NCBI RefSeq assembly: GCF_022132145.1
Contig: NZ_JAJISP010000001.1
Coordinates: 248,001 to 312,000, forward strand
Source: Pseudomonas sp. MMS21 TM103
Lineage (GTDB): Bacteria > Pseudomonadota > Gammaproteobacteria > Pseudomonadales > Pseudomonadaceae
Reading direction: 5' to 3'
Length of the DNA stretch: 64,000 nucleotides
Shown here in pieces: positions 14,932 through 28,356 of the stretch. Position 1 is the stretch's first letter. Each line of letters begins with the position of its first letter. The position numbers and the translations under genes are program-made. A model generated the notes under the pieces. The model made no database searches, was not told the DNA's origin, and saw only the letters and a program-made list of their open reading frames with translations.

Positions 14932-16147
14932 TGGCAGGCTCCTGCGCATGCTTCTCGTCAAAAAAATCAGACTCGGTGAAATCGGCATCCTCGCTGCCCA
15001 ACTGGGTGCGCCGCTCCCACTCGATCCGCAGCAGCAGCGCCAGGCTGACGCAGCAGATCACCAGGGAACTGCCGCCATAGCTGAGGAACGGCAAGGTCAG
15101 GCCCTTGGTCGGCAGCAGCCCGATGTTGACCCCGATATTGATCAGGAACTGGCCGATCCAGAGGAACGCCAGGCCGTAGGCGATATAGGCGGCGAAAAAC
15201 TGTTTGGCCCTCTCGGCCCACAAGCCGATATACAGGGCACGTACGCCGACAAAGACGAACAAGCCAACGGTAATCAGAGCGCCCAGCATGCCCAACTCTT
15301 CAGCGAGCACGGCGAACACGAAGTCGGTGTGCGCTTCAGGTAAATAGAACTGTTTCTGAATGCTGTTACCCAGGCCGACGCCGAACCACTCGCCTCGACC
15401 GAAGGCGATCAACGCCTGGGTCAATTGGTAGCCGGAGCCGAACTGATCGGCCCAGGGGTCGGTGAACGTGATCAGGCGCTGCAAACGGTATTCCTGGGTC
15501 TGCACCAGGACGAAGATCGCCCCGACGGCCAGCCCGACCATCAGGCCGAAACGCAGCAGGCCGACGCCGCCAAGGAACAGCATGGCTGCTGCGGCGCCCA
15601 TCATGACCACGGTGGCACCGAAGTCCGGCTCCAGCAGCAGCAAGCCCGCCATCGGCAGCAAGACGACGAAGGGCTTGAAGAACCCCGCCCAGCTTTCGCG
15701 CACTTCTGCCTGACGACGCACCAGGTAGCCGGCCAGGTAGATCACCACGAACAACTTGGCGATTTCCGAAGGCTGCACGTTGAATGCACCGAAGCCGATC
15801 CAGCGCATCGAACCATTCACTTCGCGACCAATTCCCGGTACCAGCACCAGCACCAGCATGGCGAAGGCGGCCAGCAACGCCGCCCCACTGAGACGCTGCC
15901 AGGTCTCCAGCGGGATCAACAGCACCACAATGGCGGCGCCGAGGCCGACCAACAGGTAGATCAGGTGACGGATCATGTAGTACAGCGGGCTACCCACATT
16001 CACTGCGGCCACCTCGGTAGAGGCGGAAGCGATCATCACCAGACCCAGGCCGAGCAGGGTCAGACAGCCGGCAAGCAACGGGAAGTCCATGTCCAGGCCA
16101 CGACGGCTGAACAGCGGGGACGGGGATGGGCGCAGGAAGGCGAGCAT
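14921..16147 (-). CDS. ftsW: Septal peptidoglycan glycosyltransferase FtsW
   Basis: A 408-residue polytopic SEDS protein with about ten membrane spans that polymerises lipid II at the septum together with FtsI. Family-typical segments are GREVNGSMRWIGFG early on and GLLPTKGLTLPFLSYGGSS near the C-terminus; EAHTDFVFAVLAEELG corresponds to the large extracellular loop and helix. The ATG at 16147 overlaps the murD stop by 1 bp (TGATG) and has GGAGG about 9 bp upstream. A longer frame starting within murD is rejected. Confidence 0.96.
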   Translation of the reverse strand: MLAFLRPSPSPLFSRRGLDMDFPLLAGCLTLLGLGLVMIASASTEVAAVNVGSPLYYMIRHLIYLLVGLGAAIVVLLIPLETWQRLSGAALLAAFAMLVLVLVPGIGREVNGSMRWIGFGAFNVQPSEIAKLFVVIYLAGYLVRRQAEVRESWAGFFKPFVVLLPMAGLLLLEPDFGATVVMMGAAAAMLFLGGVGLLRFGLMVGLAVGAIFVLVQTQEYRLQRLITFTDPWADQFGSGYQLTQALIAFGRGEWFGVGLGNSIQKQFYLPEAHTDFVFAVLAEELGMLGALITVGLFVFVGVRALYIGLWAERAKQFFAAYIAYGLAFLWIGQFLINIGVNIGLLPTKGLTLPFLSYGGSSLVICCVSLALLLRIEWERRTQLGSEDADFTESDFFDEKHAQEPANAR

Positions 16148-17493
16148 CAGGCGAGCGCCTCCACGGCTTGGGCGAACAGGCGTCCGCGTTCTTCGAAATT
16201 CCTGAACATATCCAAGCTGGCGCAAGCCGGCGAGAGCAGCACGGCATCGCCCGGCTGGGCCAGTTCGGCAGAGCGCTGCACGGCCTCCTCCAGGCTGGTT
16301 ACCCGGACCAGCGGCACGCTGTCGTCGAGCGCCGCAGCCAGGCGCTCGGCATCGCGGCCGAGCAACACCACTGCACGACAGTACTGCGCGACCGGCTTGG
16401 CCAAGGCGGTGAAGTCGGCACCCTTGCCGTCGCCACCGGCAATCAACACCAGCTTGCCGGCGATGTCCGCGCCCAGGCCCTCGATAGCGGCCAGGGCGGC
16501 GCCGACGTTGGTCGCCTTGGAGTCGTCGTAGTAGCTCACGGCGTTACGTTCACCGACCCACTGGCAGCGATGCGGCAGGCCTGCAAAGCGTTTCAGGGCC
16601 TCCAGCATCGGCGCCATCGGCAGCCCGACCGCATGCCCCAGGGCCAGCGCCGCCAGGGCATTGGACTGGTTATGCGCACCACGGATTTTCAGCTCGCGCA
16701 CCGGCAGCAGCGCGTCGAACTGATAGGCCAGGTATTTCTCGCCGTTCTCCTCCAGCAGACCGAAGCGCTTGAAGTCCGGCTTGCCCAGACCGAACGACCA
16801 GCACGGCATGTCGTCCGCCACCAGTGGCCGCGACAAGGCATCGTCGCGATTGACCACCACCTGGCGCGCGCCGCGAAAGATCCGGTGCTTGGCCAGGTGA
16901 TAGGCCGCCAACGAGGGGTAGCGATCCATATGGTCTTCGCTGATGTTCAGGCAGGTCGCCACTTCGGCGTTCAGCTGATCGGTGGTTTCCAACTGGAAGC
17001 TGGACAGTTCCAGCACATACAGCTCGACTTCGTCGCCGAGCAGATCCAGCGCAGGAGTACCCAGGTTGCCGCCTACCGCGACCTTCTTGCCGGCTGCCGC
17101 CGCCATCTCGCCAACCAATGTGGTAACGGTGCTCTTGGCGTTGGAACCGGTAATGGCCACGATGGGCGCCTTGGCATAACGAGCGAACAGATCGATATCC
17201 CCGGAAAGCTTCACTCCACGTCTGGCCGCTTCCTGCAGCGCCGGGGTGGCGATGGCCAGGCCCGGGCTGACCAGCAACTCGCTGGCACGGCAGAGGAAGT
17301 CCACGTCCAGTTCGCCGCAACGCACCTCCACCTGCGGGAACTGTTCGCGCAGGGTGCTCAGCTCCGGCGGATTGGCCCGGGTATCGACCACGGCAAAGGC
17401 CAGGCCCTGGCGCGCGAGAAAACGCACCAGGGACATGCCGCTCTTGCCGAGGCCGACAACGATGCGGAACTGGTCGGAAGCGATCAGGCTCAT
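16147..17493 (-). CDS. murD: UDP-N-acetylmuramoyl-L-alanine--D-glutamate ligase MurD
   Basis: A 448-residue Mur ligase that adds D-Glu. It has the N-terminal Rossmann segment VVGLGKSGMS, the ATP loop GSNAKSTVTTL, the central domain NISEDHMDRY and the C-terminal domain YYDDSKATN and LSPACASLDMF. The family P-loop usually reads GTNGK; here Ser and Ala occupy two of these positions, which I recall as normal in pseudomonads. The ATG at 17493 has GAGGAG about 5 bp upstream and lies 7 bp after mraY. Confidence 0.96.
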   Translation of the reverse strand: MSLIASDQFRIVVGLGKSGMSLVRFLARQGLAFAVVDTRANPPELSTLREQFPQVEVRCGELDVDFLCRASELLVSPGLAIATPALQEAARRGVKLSGDIDLFARYAKAPIVAITGSNAKSTVTTLVGEMAAAAGKKVAVGGNLGTPALDLLGDEVELYVLELSSFQLETTDQLNAEVATCLNISEDHMDRYPSLAAYHLAKHRIFRGARQVVVNRDDALSRPLVADDMPCWSFGLGKPDFKRFGLLEENGEKYLAYQFDALLPVRELKIRGAHNQSNALAALALGHAVGLPMAPMLEALKRFAGLPHRCQWVGERNAVSYYDDSKATNVGAALAAIEGLGADIAGKLVLIAGGDGKGADFTALAKPVAQYCRAVVLLGRDAERLAAALDDSVPLVRVTSLEEAVQRSAELAQPGDAVLLSPACASLDMFRNFEERGRLFAQAVEALA

Positions 17494-17500
17494 AGTCTCC

Positions 17501-18583
17501 TCAACGCAATTTCAAGGTGGCAAGACCGATCAGCACCAGAATCACGGTGATGATCCAGAAACGTACGATGACGCGAGGTTCGGGCCAGCCTTTCAACTCG
17601 AAGTGGTGGTGAATCGGCGCCATGCGGAACACCCGCTTGCCGGTCAATTTGAACGAAGCGACCTGGATGATCACCGACAGGGTTTCCATGACGAACACCC
17701 CGCCCATGATGAACAGCACCACTTCCTGGCGGACGATCACCGCAATGGTGCCTAGGGCTGCACCCAGCGCCAGCGCGCCGACATCGCCCATGAACACCTG
17801 GGCCGGGTAAGTGTTGAACCAGAGGAAGCCCAGACCGGCACCGACCAGCGCGGCGCAGAACACGATCAACTCGCCCGCACCCGGCAGGTAGGGGATAAAC
17901 AGGTATTCGGCAAATTTCACGTTGCCCGACAGGTAGCAGAAGATCCCCAGGGCACCGCCGACCATAACGGTGGGCAGGATCGCCAGGCCATCCAGGCCAT
18001 CGGTGAGGTTGACCGCGTTGCTCGAGCCAACGATGACGAAGTAGGTCAGCACCACGAAGCCGAAGCCCAACTGAATACTGACGTCTTTGAGCAATGGCAG
18101 GATCAGGGTGGTTTCTGCCGGGGTCTGCGCAGTCATATAAAGGAACAAGGCCGCAGCCAGACCGAACACCGATTGCCAGAAATACTTCCAGCGACTCGGC
18201 AGGCCGCGCGAATCCTTCTCGATCACCTTGCGGTAGTCGTCGACCCAGCCGATCGCGCCGAACAGCAGGGTTACTGCCAGCACCACCCACACATAGCGAT
18301 TGTTCAGGTCCGCCCAGAGCAAGGTGCTGATCGCGATGGCAGAGAGAATCAGCGCGCCGCCCATGGTCGGCGTGCCCTTCTTCGACAGGTGCGACTGCGG
18401 CCCGTCGTTGCGCACTGATTGGCCGATCTGGCGAATCTGCAAGGTACGGATCATCCACGGCCCCAGCCACAACGACAGCGCCAGTGCGGTCAGCACACCG
18501 AGAATGCCGCGCAGGGTCAGGTACTGAAAGACCGCGAAGCCCTTGTGGAACTGTTGCAGGTACTCCGCCAGCAGCAGCAGCAT
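17501..18583 (-). CDS. mraY: Phospho-N-acetylmuramoyl-pentapeptide transferase MraY
   Basis: A 360-residue integral membrane enzyme with about ten spans that makes lipid I by moving phospho-MurNAc-pentapeptide onto undecaprenyl phosphate. Conserved sites are GTPTMGG, the Asp pair in [39 protein letters not shown] and the cytoplasmic [13 protein letters not shown] histidine loop. The length equals the usual 360. The start follows the murF stop directly (TAA then ATG), with GGGGAGAG as ribosome site inside the murF end. Confidence 0.98.
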   Translation of the reverse strand: MLLLLAEYLQQFHKGFAVFQYLTLRGILGVLTALALSLWLGPWMIRTLQIRQIGQSVRNDGPQSHLSKKGTPTMGGALILSAIAISTLLWADLNNRYVWVVLAVTLLFGAIGWVDDYRKVIEKDSRGLPSRWKYFWQSVFGLAAALFLYMTAQTPAETTLILPLLKDVSIQLGFGFVVLTYFVIVGSSNAVNLTDGLDGLAILPTVMVGGALGIFCYLSGNVKFAEYLFIPYLPGAGELIVFCAALVGAGLGFLWFNTYPAQVFMGDVGALALGAALGTIAVIVRQEVVLFIMGGVFVMETLSVIIQVASFKLTGKRVFRMAPIHHHFELKGWPEPRVIVRFWIITVILVLIGLATLKLR

Positions 18584-19955
18584 TTAGTGACTCTCCCCGG
18601 ATGTGCCACAGAGCGCCGCCACGACTTTATCCATCGCGGCGCTGCGTGAACCTTTGATTAGAATGGTGGTGTCGCCCTGTTCGCCGCGGAGCGCTTCGAT
18701 CAGGCTGGCCTGATCGGCAAAGTGCCGGCCATCTGCACCGAATGCGGCAACCGCATGAGCCATCAGCGGGCCAACCGCATAGAGCGCGGCTACCTTGCCC
18801 GCCGCATACCGGCCCACCTCGCGGTGAGCTTGCTCGGCCCAGGCTCCCAGCTCGCCCATGTCCCCGAGCACCAGAACGGTGCGACCAGAGAAGCCGGCGA
18901 GTATATCAACCGCCGCGCACATCGACGCGGGGTTAGCGTTGTAACTGTCATCGATCACCCGCACGCCATTTGTCGCCAGCTGCGCTACAGCGCGGCCTTT
19001 GACCGGCTGCAGGTTTTCCAGGCCATTCTTGATATCGACCAACGGCACGCTCAGGGCCCACGCCGCCGCCGCGGCAGCCAAGGCATTGGCCACATTATGC
19101 TCGCCGAGCAGGTTGAGCTGGATACGTGCCAGGCCATCGGCGCAATGCAGGGTGAACGTCGAGCAACCGCGCGCATCGCGCGCCAGGTCGCTGACATGGA
19201 AGTCGGCTGCCGAATCGTGCAAGGCGAAACTGAGAACCCGCTTGTCGCCGGCGCGCCGCTGCCAGAGCGCAAAGGCCGCATCGTCACGATTGAGCACGGC
19301 AACCCCGCCCTCGCCGAGCCCTTCGAGGATCTCGCCTTTGGCCTCGACGATTTTTTCCGGCCCGCCAAACTCGCCAACATGGGCGGTGCCAGCGTTGGTG
19401 ATGATCGCCACATGGGGCTGCGCCAGGCTGACGGTGTAAGCGATTTCACCGACGCGCGAGGCGCCCAGTTCGATCACCGCAGCCTTGTGCTGCGGCGCCA
19501 GTTCCAGCAGGGTCAGTGGAACCCCCAGTTCATTGTTCAGATTGCCGCGGGTGGCCAGCACGCAATTGCCCTGTTCGACGAACGCCGTGCGCAGAATGCT
19601 GGCCAGCATTTCCTTGACCGTGGTCTTGCCGCTGGAACCGGTGACCGCAACCAGCGGGCCGCCATAGGCCTGACGATTCAGGGCACCGAGCCGGCCAAGC
19701 GCCAGGCGCGTATCCGCCACCCGCAACTGTGGCAAAGGTGCGTCCGCCACTTCCCGCTCGACCAGTGCAGCCACCGCCCCCCTGGCAGCAACATCGGCCA
19801 GGTAGTCGTGACCATCGAAGTTCGGTCCGCTCAGCGCGATGAACAACTGGCCCGCTTGAATCGCACGGCTGTCGGTGCTGACCGCATCGAAGGCGCAATC
19901 TTCACCGATCAGGCGCGCATTCAGCGCCACGCAAATTTCGCTCAAGCGCAGGGCT

Positions 19956-19963
<8 letters not shown>
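18584..19963 (-). CDS. murF: UDP-MurNAc-tripeptide--D-alanyl-D-alanine ligase MurF
   Basis: A 459-residue Mur ligase that adds D-Ala-D-Ala to finish the pentapeptide precursor. It has the N-terminal substrate domain (DSRAIQAGQLF), the ATP loop GSSGKTTVKEML, central NAGTAHVGEFGG and a C-terminal domain with DDSYNANPASM. The ATG at 19963 has GGGAGG 6 bp upstream and overlaps the murE stop by 8 bp. The upstream extension of the frame lies within murE and is not used. Confidence 0.96.
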
Positions 19964-23438
<3,475 letters not shown>

Positions 23439-23442
<4 letters not shown>

Positions 23443-24380
23443 CGCATTTTCTCCGCCACACGCATGACGGCGCTACGCGAACGCGGATTGGCCTTCAGCT
23501 CGGCTTCGGACGCGAACTGCGGCTTGCCGATCAGCTTCAAACGGGGCTCGAAGGCCTTGGGGATGATTGGCAGATCGCGCGGATACTCGTCCCGCTCGCC
23601 CTTGGCATGCTTGCGCATGAACTGCTTGACGATGCGGTCCTCGAGGGAGTGAAAACTGATCACCACCAAGCGACCACCCACTTCAAGCGTCTCCAGCGCG
23701 GCGTCGAGACCACGCTGCAGATCACCGAGTTCGTTATTGATGTAGATGCGCAGCCCCTGGAACGCGCGAGTCGCCGGATTCTTGCCCTTCTCCCAGGCGG
23801 GATTGGCCACCGTCAGCACCTGGGCCAAGTCAGCGGTACGCTCAAAGGGCTGCTCCGCACGACGCAACACCACGGCGCGAGCCATGCGCTTGGCGAAACG
23901 CTCTTCGCCATACTCCTTGAAGACCCTGGCGATTTCTTCTTCACTGGCGCTGGCGATCCACTGCGCCGCACTGACGCCGCGCGAGGGATCCATGCGCATG
24001 TCCAGCGGACCGTCGTTGAGGAAGCTGAAACCACGCTCGGCATCGTCCAGCTGCGGCGAGGAAACGCCCAGGTCCAGCAGGACTCCACTGACCTTGCCAA
24101 CCAGCCCGCGGACAGCAGCTTCCTCGCCAAGTTCCGCAAAACTGCGCTGCACAACGACAAAGCGGCCGTCTTCGGCCGCTAACTCATTTCCCGTGGCTAT
24201 CGCCAAGGGGTCCTTGTCAAACCCCAGCAAACGCCCGTCTGGCCCGAGCCTTTCGAGGATCAACCGGCTATGCCCGCCGCGGCCGAAGGTACCATCCAGG
24301 TAACAGCCACCCGCACGCACGGCCAACCCATCGACAGCCTCGTCGAGTAGCACAGTAATATGGCGAAAGTTGCTGGTCAT
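23439..24380 (-). CDS. rsmH: 16S rRNA (cytosine(1402)-N4)-methyltransferase RsmH
   Basis: A 313-residue SAM-dependent methyltransferase (formerly MraW) that methylates C1402 in the ribosomal P site. It has the N-terminal [13 protein letters not shown], the SAM-binding [11 protein letters not shown] and the [15 protein letters not shown] motif. Two starts are possible: a GTG at 24386 overlapping the mraZ stop (GTGA), or the ATG at 24380. The ATG gives the usual 313 residues and is preferred; neither has a strong ribosome site, which suggests coupling to mraZ translation. Confidence 0.95.
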
Positions 24381-24382
24381 AG

Positions 24383-24838
24383 TCACAGGATCAAGTCACG
24401 TAGTTCGTCGGACAGAGCACCCGGCTGCTTGATGGCCGCCAAATCGGCATCGGCGACCGCATTCCAGGCATCTTCGTCCCACAATTGAAATTTATTTAGT
24501 TGGCCGACCAACATCGCGCGCTTATCCAGCCTGGCGTACTCGCGCAGACGCGGCGGTACCAGAAAGCGACCGCTTGCATCCAGCTCGAGGTCAACGGCAT
24601 TGCCGATCAGCAGACGCTGCAAACGGCGGTTCTCTTCACGGAAGGAGGCCAATTCGCGCAGCTTGTTCTCGATCAGCTCCCACTCAGCCAGTGGGTAGAC
24701 ACAGAGGCAGGGGTCGATGGCATCGATAGTCACGATCAGCTGGCCCGCACAACGCGACACGAGCTCGTCCCGATACCGACTTGGCATCGCGAGTCGCCCT
24801 TTGGCGTCGAGACTGATGGCGTTGGCTCCACGAAACAC
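24383..24838 (-). CDS. mraZ: Transcriptional regulator MraZ
   Basis: A 151-residue protein with two AbrB-like SpoVT/MraZ halves: [13 protein letters not shown] at about 11-23 and [16 protein letters not shown] in the second half. MraZ is a ring-shaped DNA-binding protein that represses its own dcw operon through TGGGN-type direct repeats. The start is GTG at 24838 with AAGGGGAAG upstream. It is the first gene of the dcw cluster. Matching repeats are visible in its leader (24871-24904). Confidence 0.95.
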   Translation of the reverse strand: MFRGANAISLDAKGRLAMPSRYRDELVSRCAGQLIVTIDAIDPCLCVYPLAEWELIENKLRELASFREENRRLQRLLIGNAVDLELDASGRFLVPPRLREYARLDKRAMLVGQLNKFQLWDEDAWNAVADADLAAIKQPGALSDELRDLIL

Positions 24839-24870
24839 AGCTGCGCTTCCCCTTAAATTAGCTATCCATG

Positions 24871-24904
24871 CCCAAAAAACCCCACTTCATGCCACTTCTT
24901 ACCA
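24871..24904 (-). promoter_or_regulatory. MraZ boxes: four TGG repeats at 10-bp period
   Basis: On the minus strand TGGT, TGGC, TGGG and TGGG occur at exactly 10-bp steps (plus-strand complements at 24901-04, 24891-94, 24881-84 and 24871-74). Known MraZ operators are TGGGN repeats separated by 5 bp, that is, a 10-bp period. They start just downstream of the predicted transcription start, fitting repression by MraZ. The two promoter-proximal repeats deviate in the fourth base. Confidence 0.8.
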
Positions 24905-24913
24905 CCTGTGCAC

Positions 24914-24943
24914 ACTATAGGAACGCCCACACCCCACCGTCAA
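24914..24943 (-). promoter_or_regulatory. Sigma70-type promoter of the mraZ/dcw operon
   Basis: On the minus strand TTGACG (24943-24938), an 18-bp spacer and TATAGT (24919-24914). This predicts a start near 24907, immediately upstream of the MraZ boxes and about 70 bp before the mraZ GTG. Confidence 0.7.
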
Positions 24944-25149
24944 GGCGCGCCTGGAGGGAAAAACCCTTACAGAACGGCGATTTAGCAAACAAAAGAGGAG
25001 TAAGAGCGGAGCATCAGGCGGAGTTTTGCGAGGCAAATTGAGCGTGTACAGCAATCTGCACTTCGAACTTAAAGTGATTTGTTAAGAGTAAGATTTTTTT
25101 GGTCTTAGAAAAGCGAAGTAATGAGGGTGTCACGGATAGAGAGAAAAGG

Positions 25150-25507
25150 TGGAGAGTCGATCTGTAAGCCGGGTTCTGTCGAGGACAGTCATTCCTCTAC
25201 GACGTACATCACTGCACGCCTTTAGCAACCTACCCGGTTCCAGCGCGGGCCACGCCAATGGAACCCTATTTGGTCTTGCTCCGAGTGGGGTTTGCCTAGC
25301 CACGGACTGTTACCAGCCGTGCGGTGCGCTCTTACCGCACCTTTTCACCCTTACCGGCGCCGAGGCGCTTAGGCGGTTATTTTCTGTGGCACTTTCCGTA
25401 GGCTCACGCCTCCCAGGCGTTACCTGGCACTCCGCCCTATGGAGCCCGGACTTTCCTCCCCCGCATTTCGCAGAACGAAACACGGCAGCGACTGTCCGAT
25501 CGACTCT
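25150..25507 (-). ncRNA. rnpB: RNase P RNA (class A)
   Basis: About 358 nt of catalytic RNA that trims tRNA 5' leaders with the RnpA protein. The conserved 5' region reads AGAGTCGATCGGACAGTCGC, followed by the universally conserved GAGGAAAGTCCGGGCTCC (P4/J3-4 region). The 3' end region GGCTTACAGATCGACTCT pairs back to the 5' strand (P1). Terminal residues are set by this pairing and are approximate. A reading frame across the region on the plus strand is a by-product. It lies between rsmI and mraZ, a standard Pseudomonas location. Confidence 0.95.
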
Positions 25508-25516
25508 CCGCCGCCA

Positions 25517-25545
25517 AGGTTACCGGCACGCGCCCGATAGAACAA
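25517..25545 (-). promoter_or_regulatory. Candidate promoter of rnpB
   Basis: On the minus strand TTGTTC (25545-25540), a 17-bp spacer and TAACCT (25522-25517), in the 41-bp gap between the rsmI stop and the RNA. The predicted start is at about 25510, matching the expected 5' end of rnpB. Confidence 0.5.
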
Positions 25546-25548
25546 GGC

Positions 25549-26421
25549 TCAAGCGTCTTTCTGCCGCTCCAGTGCCGCCTGATAGAGCAAGTTCTTGCGC
25601 ACCCCAGTGATTTCCGCCGCCAACGCCGCCGCCCGCTTGAGTGGCATTTCTTTGAGCAACAGCTCGAGCACACGCAGCGCTTCGGCACTGACTGCCGCTT
25701 CGCCCTCCGGCGCCTGCCAGCCAGCGACCAGGACCACACACTCGCCGCGCTGCTGATTGCTGTCAGCCGCCACCCAGGCGCGTAACTCGGCCAATGGCAG
25801 GCCTTTGAGCGTCTCGAAGGTCTTGGTGATTTCCCGCGCGAGCAGTGCCGGGCGCTCATCACCGAACACCGCCTGCATATCTTCCAGGCACTCGAGGATG
25901 CGGTGCGGCGCCTCATAGAAGATCAGCGTGCGCGGCTCTTCCTTTACCTGCTCCAGGCGCGCACGACGGCCGGCGGCCTTGGCCGGCAGAAATCCCTCGA
26001 AAATAAACCGGTCGGACGGCAATCCCGCCGCCGACAGCGCCGCAATCAACGCACAGGCTCCCGGCACCGGCACTACGGCAACCCCGGCGGCACGCGCCTG
26101 ACGTACTAGGTGATAGCCCGGATCGGAAATCAACGGCGTACCGGCGTCGGAAATCAACGCCACGTCCTCGCCGGCCAGCAGCCGCGCTAGAAAGCGTCCG
26201 CCCTGATCGCGCTCATTGTGCTCGTGACAGGCGGCCAGCGGCGTGGCAATCCCGAAATGCTGCAGCAGACGCACGGAGTGGCGGGTGTCCTCGGCGGCGA
26301 TCAAGGCCACATCAGCGAGCACCTTGAGCGCACGTGCACTGATGTCGTCCAGGTTGCCAATTGGTGTGGCGACCACATATAGGGTGCCAAGAGTGGAATT
26401 CAATGCACCGGGAGTGGTCAC
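25549..26421 (-). CDS. rsmI: 16S rRNA (cytidine(1402)-2'-O)-methyltransferase RsmI
   Basis: A tetrapyrrole-methylase-fold SAM enzyme (290 residues from this start) that 2'-O-methylates C1402, the same base that RsmH N4-methylates. It has [15 protein letters not shown] at the N-terminus, [11 protein letters not shown], and [18 protein letters not shown], all typical of the family. The reading frame extends to a GTG at 26469 and an ATG at 26454, but a GTG at 26421 with GAGG about 8 bp upstream matches the family start (a dozen residues before LYVVATP), so it is preferred with moderate confidence. It is divergent from lpoA. Confidence 0.9.
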   Translation of the reverse strand: MTTPGALNSTLGTLYVVATPIGNLDDISARALKVLADVALIAAEDTRHSVRLLQHFGIATPLAACHEHNERDQGGRFLARLLAGEDVALISDAGTPLISDPGYHLVRQARAAGVAVVPVPGACALIAALSAAGLPSDRFIFEGFLPAKAAGRRARLEQVKEEPRTLIFYEAPHRILECLEDMQAVFGDERPALLAREITKTFETLKGLPLAELRAWVAADSNQQRGECVVLVAGWQAPEGEAAVSAEALRVLELLLKEMPLKRAAALAAEITGVRKNLLYQAALERQKDA

Positions 26422-26544
26422 AGCACCAGCCTCATCAATCGGAAAAGCGCGCATTGTAGCCCGTTTCACGCCATCGACATCGCGTCGGGGCCAGGCCTTG
26501 GGTACAATTCGCCGTTCATTTGATCAAGTATCAGGAACGCTTAC

Positions 26545-28356
26545 ATGATCGCCTGCCTGCGTCCACTCCTCGTTCTCTGCCTTGCTGCCCTGCTTACCGC
26601 CTGCGCCAGCCCGCCCTCATCCAGCCTGGGAGAACTGCCACGCACGCCTCAAGCCAGCATCGAGCAACTGCTGCTGCAGGCCACCGAAAGCGAACCCGAA
26701 CAAGCCGCCCTGCTGCGCCTCGCTGCCGCTGATCTGGCTTATCAGCAGAAAAATATCGCTCGTGCCGAGAGCATCCTCGAACAGGTGCCACTCAATGGCC
26801 TGAAACCGGCCCCGCAGATCTATGCCAGCACCTTGGCCGCCGAACTGGCCCTGGCGCGCGAAAAACCCAAAGCCGCCTTGAAGGCGCTCAGCCATCCCAG
26901 CTTGGAGCACCTAGGGGAACTGCCGGTCGAACAGCAAGTGCGCACCCAACTGGCTCGCGCCAATGCATTGCAGGCCGACGGCCAGATCCTTGCTGCGGCG
27001 CGCGAACGCGTGTACATCGCCCCGCTGCTCAGCGGCGAACCAGCCACACGCAACCACGAAACCATCTGGAGCCTGGTCTCCAGCCTGCCAAGCGAGCAAC
27101 TGCAATCCAGCGACGGAGCCGACCTGACTGGATGGCTGGGCCTGGCCCGGGCCGCCAAGACCCCCGGCACCTTGCAGCAACAGCAAACAGCCATCGATGA
27201 CTGGCTGGCACAACACCCGCAGCATCCCGCCGCCCTGCAATTACCGCCCGCGCTGCTAAAACTGCAAGAGTTGTCCAGCCAGCCCCTCCAGGAAATCGCC
27301 CTGCTGCTGCCACAAGAAGGCCCGCTTGCAGGCGTAGCGCGCGCCTTGCGCGACGGCTTTCTCTCGGCCCACTATCAGGCTCAGCAGGCCGGGCAAAACC
27401 CGCCAAACATCCAGTTCTATGACAGCTCAAGCATGGGCTCGCTTGATGAGTTCTACCGCCAGGCACAGACCGCCGGCGTGCAACTGGTTATCGGCCCACT
27501 GGAAAAACCACTGGTCAAGCAGCTCAGTGATCGCGAGCAATTACCAATCACCACCCTGGCCCTGAACTACGGCGACCCAGGCCAGGAAGGCCCGGTTCAG
27601 TTGTTCCAGTTCGGCCTTGCCGCCGAAGATGAAGCGCGCGAAGCGGCACGCCGCGCCTGGGCCGACGGCATGCGCCGGGCAGCAGCCCTGGTGCCGCGCG
27701 GTGATTGGGGCGACCGGGTACTCGATGCCTTCCAGCAGAGCTGGCAAGCCCAGGGCGGCACCCTGATCGCCGCCGAACATGTTGACCAGCCCGTCGAACT
27801 GGCGCGGCAAATCGCCAATCTGTTCCAATTGCGCGAAAGCGAAGCACGCACCAAGCAGCTGAAGAACACCCTGGGTGTTGCGGTGGCCGCGCAGCCAGTA
27901 CGGCGTCAGGACATCGACTTCATCTTCCTTGCGGCCACCCCGCAGCAAGCGCAGCAGATCAAACCGATCCTGGCCTTCCAATATGCCGGGGACGTGCCCG
28001 TCTATGCCACTTCGCACCTGTTTACCGGCAACCACAGCGATGCGCAGTACCACGACCTGAACGGCATCCGCTTTTGCGAAACGCCCTGGCTGCTGAACGT
28101 CAACGATCCGGTACGCCAGCAAGTCGAAAGCCAGTGGCCACAAGCCGGCGGCAGTCTCGGCCGGCTCTATGCCATGGGTGCTGACGCCTATCTCCTGGCA
28201 CCGCGCCTGGGTCAGCTCAAGGCCCTGCCGGAGACCCGGATCGACGGTCTGTCCGGCAGCCTCAGCCTCAACCCGGCGCAGCGCATCGAACGCCAACTGC
28301 CCTGGGCCGAGTTCCGCGACGGTCGCGTCGAGCGACTGCCAGACAGCCTCAATTGA
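26545..28356 (+). CDS. lpoA: Penicillin-binding protein activator LpoA family lipoprotein
   Basis: A 603-residue outer-membrane lipoprotein with a signal peptide and lipobox LTAC (Cys20). An N-terminal helical, TPR-like domain (about 30-250, Ala/Leu/Gln-rich) precedes a C-terminal periplasmic-binding-protein-like domain (about 255-590, from ALLLPQEGPLAGVARALRDGF). In enterobacteria LpoA stimulates PBP1a. In Pseudomonas a different lipoprotein (LpoP) serves PBP1b, so the exact partner here is inferred. It starts a plus-strand operon with yraN, gmhA and dolP, the same order as yraM-yraN-diaA-yraP in E. coli. Confidence 0.88.
   Translation: MIACLRPLLVLCLAALLTACASPPSSSLGELPRTPQASIEQLLLQATESEPEQAALLRLAAADLAYQQKNIARAESILEQVPLNGLKPAPQIYASTLAAELALAREKPKAALKALSHPSLEHLGELPVEQQVRTQLARANALQADGQILAAARERVYIAPLLSGEPATRNHETIWSLVSSLPSEQLQSSDGADLTGWLGLARAAKTPGTLQQQQTAIDDWLAQHPQHPAALQLPPALLKLQELSSQPLQEIALLLPQEGPLAGVARALRDGFLSAHYQAQQAGQNPPNIQFYDSSSMGSLDEFYRQAQTAGVQLVIGPLEKPLVKQLSDREQLPITTLALNYGDPGQEGPVQLFQFGLAAEDEAREAARRAWADGMRRAAALVPRGDWGDRVLDAFQQSWQAQGGTLIAAEHVDQPVELARQIANLFQLRESEARTKQLKNTLGVAVAAQPVRRQDIDFIFLAATPQQAQQIKPILAFQYAGDVPVYATSHLFTGNHSDAQYHDLNGIRFCETPWLLNVNDPVRQQVESQWPQAGGSLGRLYAMGADAYLLAPRLGQLKALPETRIDGLSGSLSLNPAQRIERQLPWAEFRDGRVERLPDSLN

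Larger units (their letters stand above)
24839..25149. other. Intergenic region between mraZ and rnpB
   Basis: These 311 bp hold the mraZ ribosome site, the MraZ boxes and the mraZ promoter (listed separately) in the mraZ-proximal 105 bp. The remaining roughly 200 bp are locally A/T-rich, with runs of T and A near 25090 and no reading frame I would support. The sequence directly after the rnpB 3' end (minus strand) is T-rich and may end the RNA, but no clean hairpin is visible there. Confidence 0.6.

Noticed and set aside
17067..17130. MurD P-loop with GSNAKST instead of GTNGKT, as a possible broken enzyme
   Set aside because: The Lys and following Ser/Thr are kept and all other Mur motifs are intact. 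I recall this variant in other pseudomonad MurD proteins, so it is normal lineage variation.
25149..25610. A 153-codon plus-strand open frame over rnpB
   Set aside because: The region is RNase P RNA on the minus strand, with conserved core sequence; the frame is accidental.
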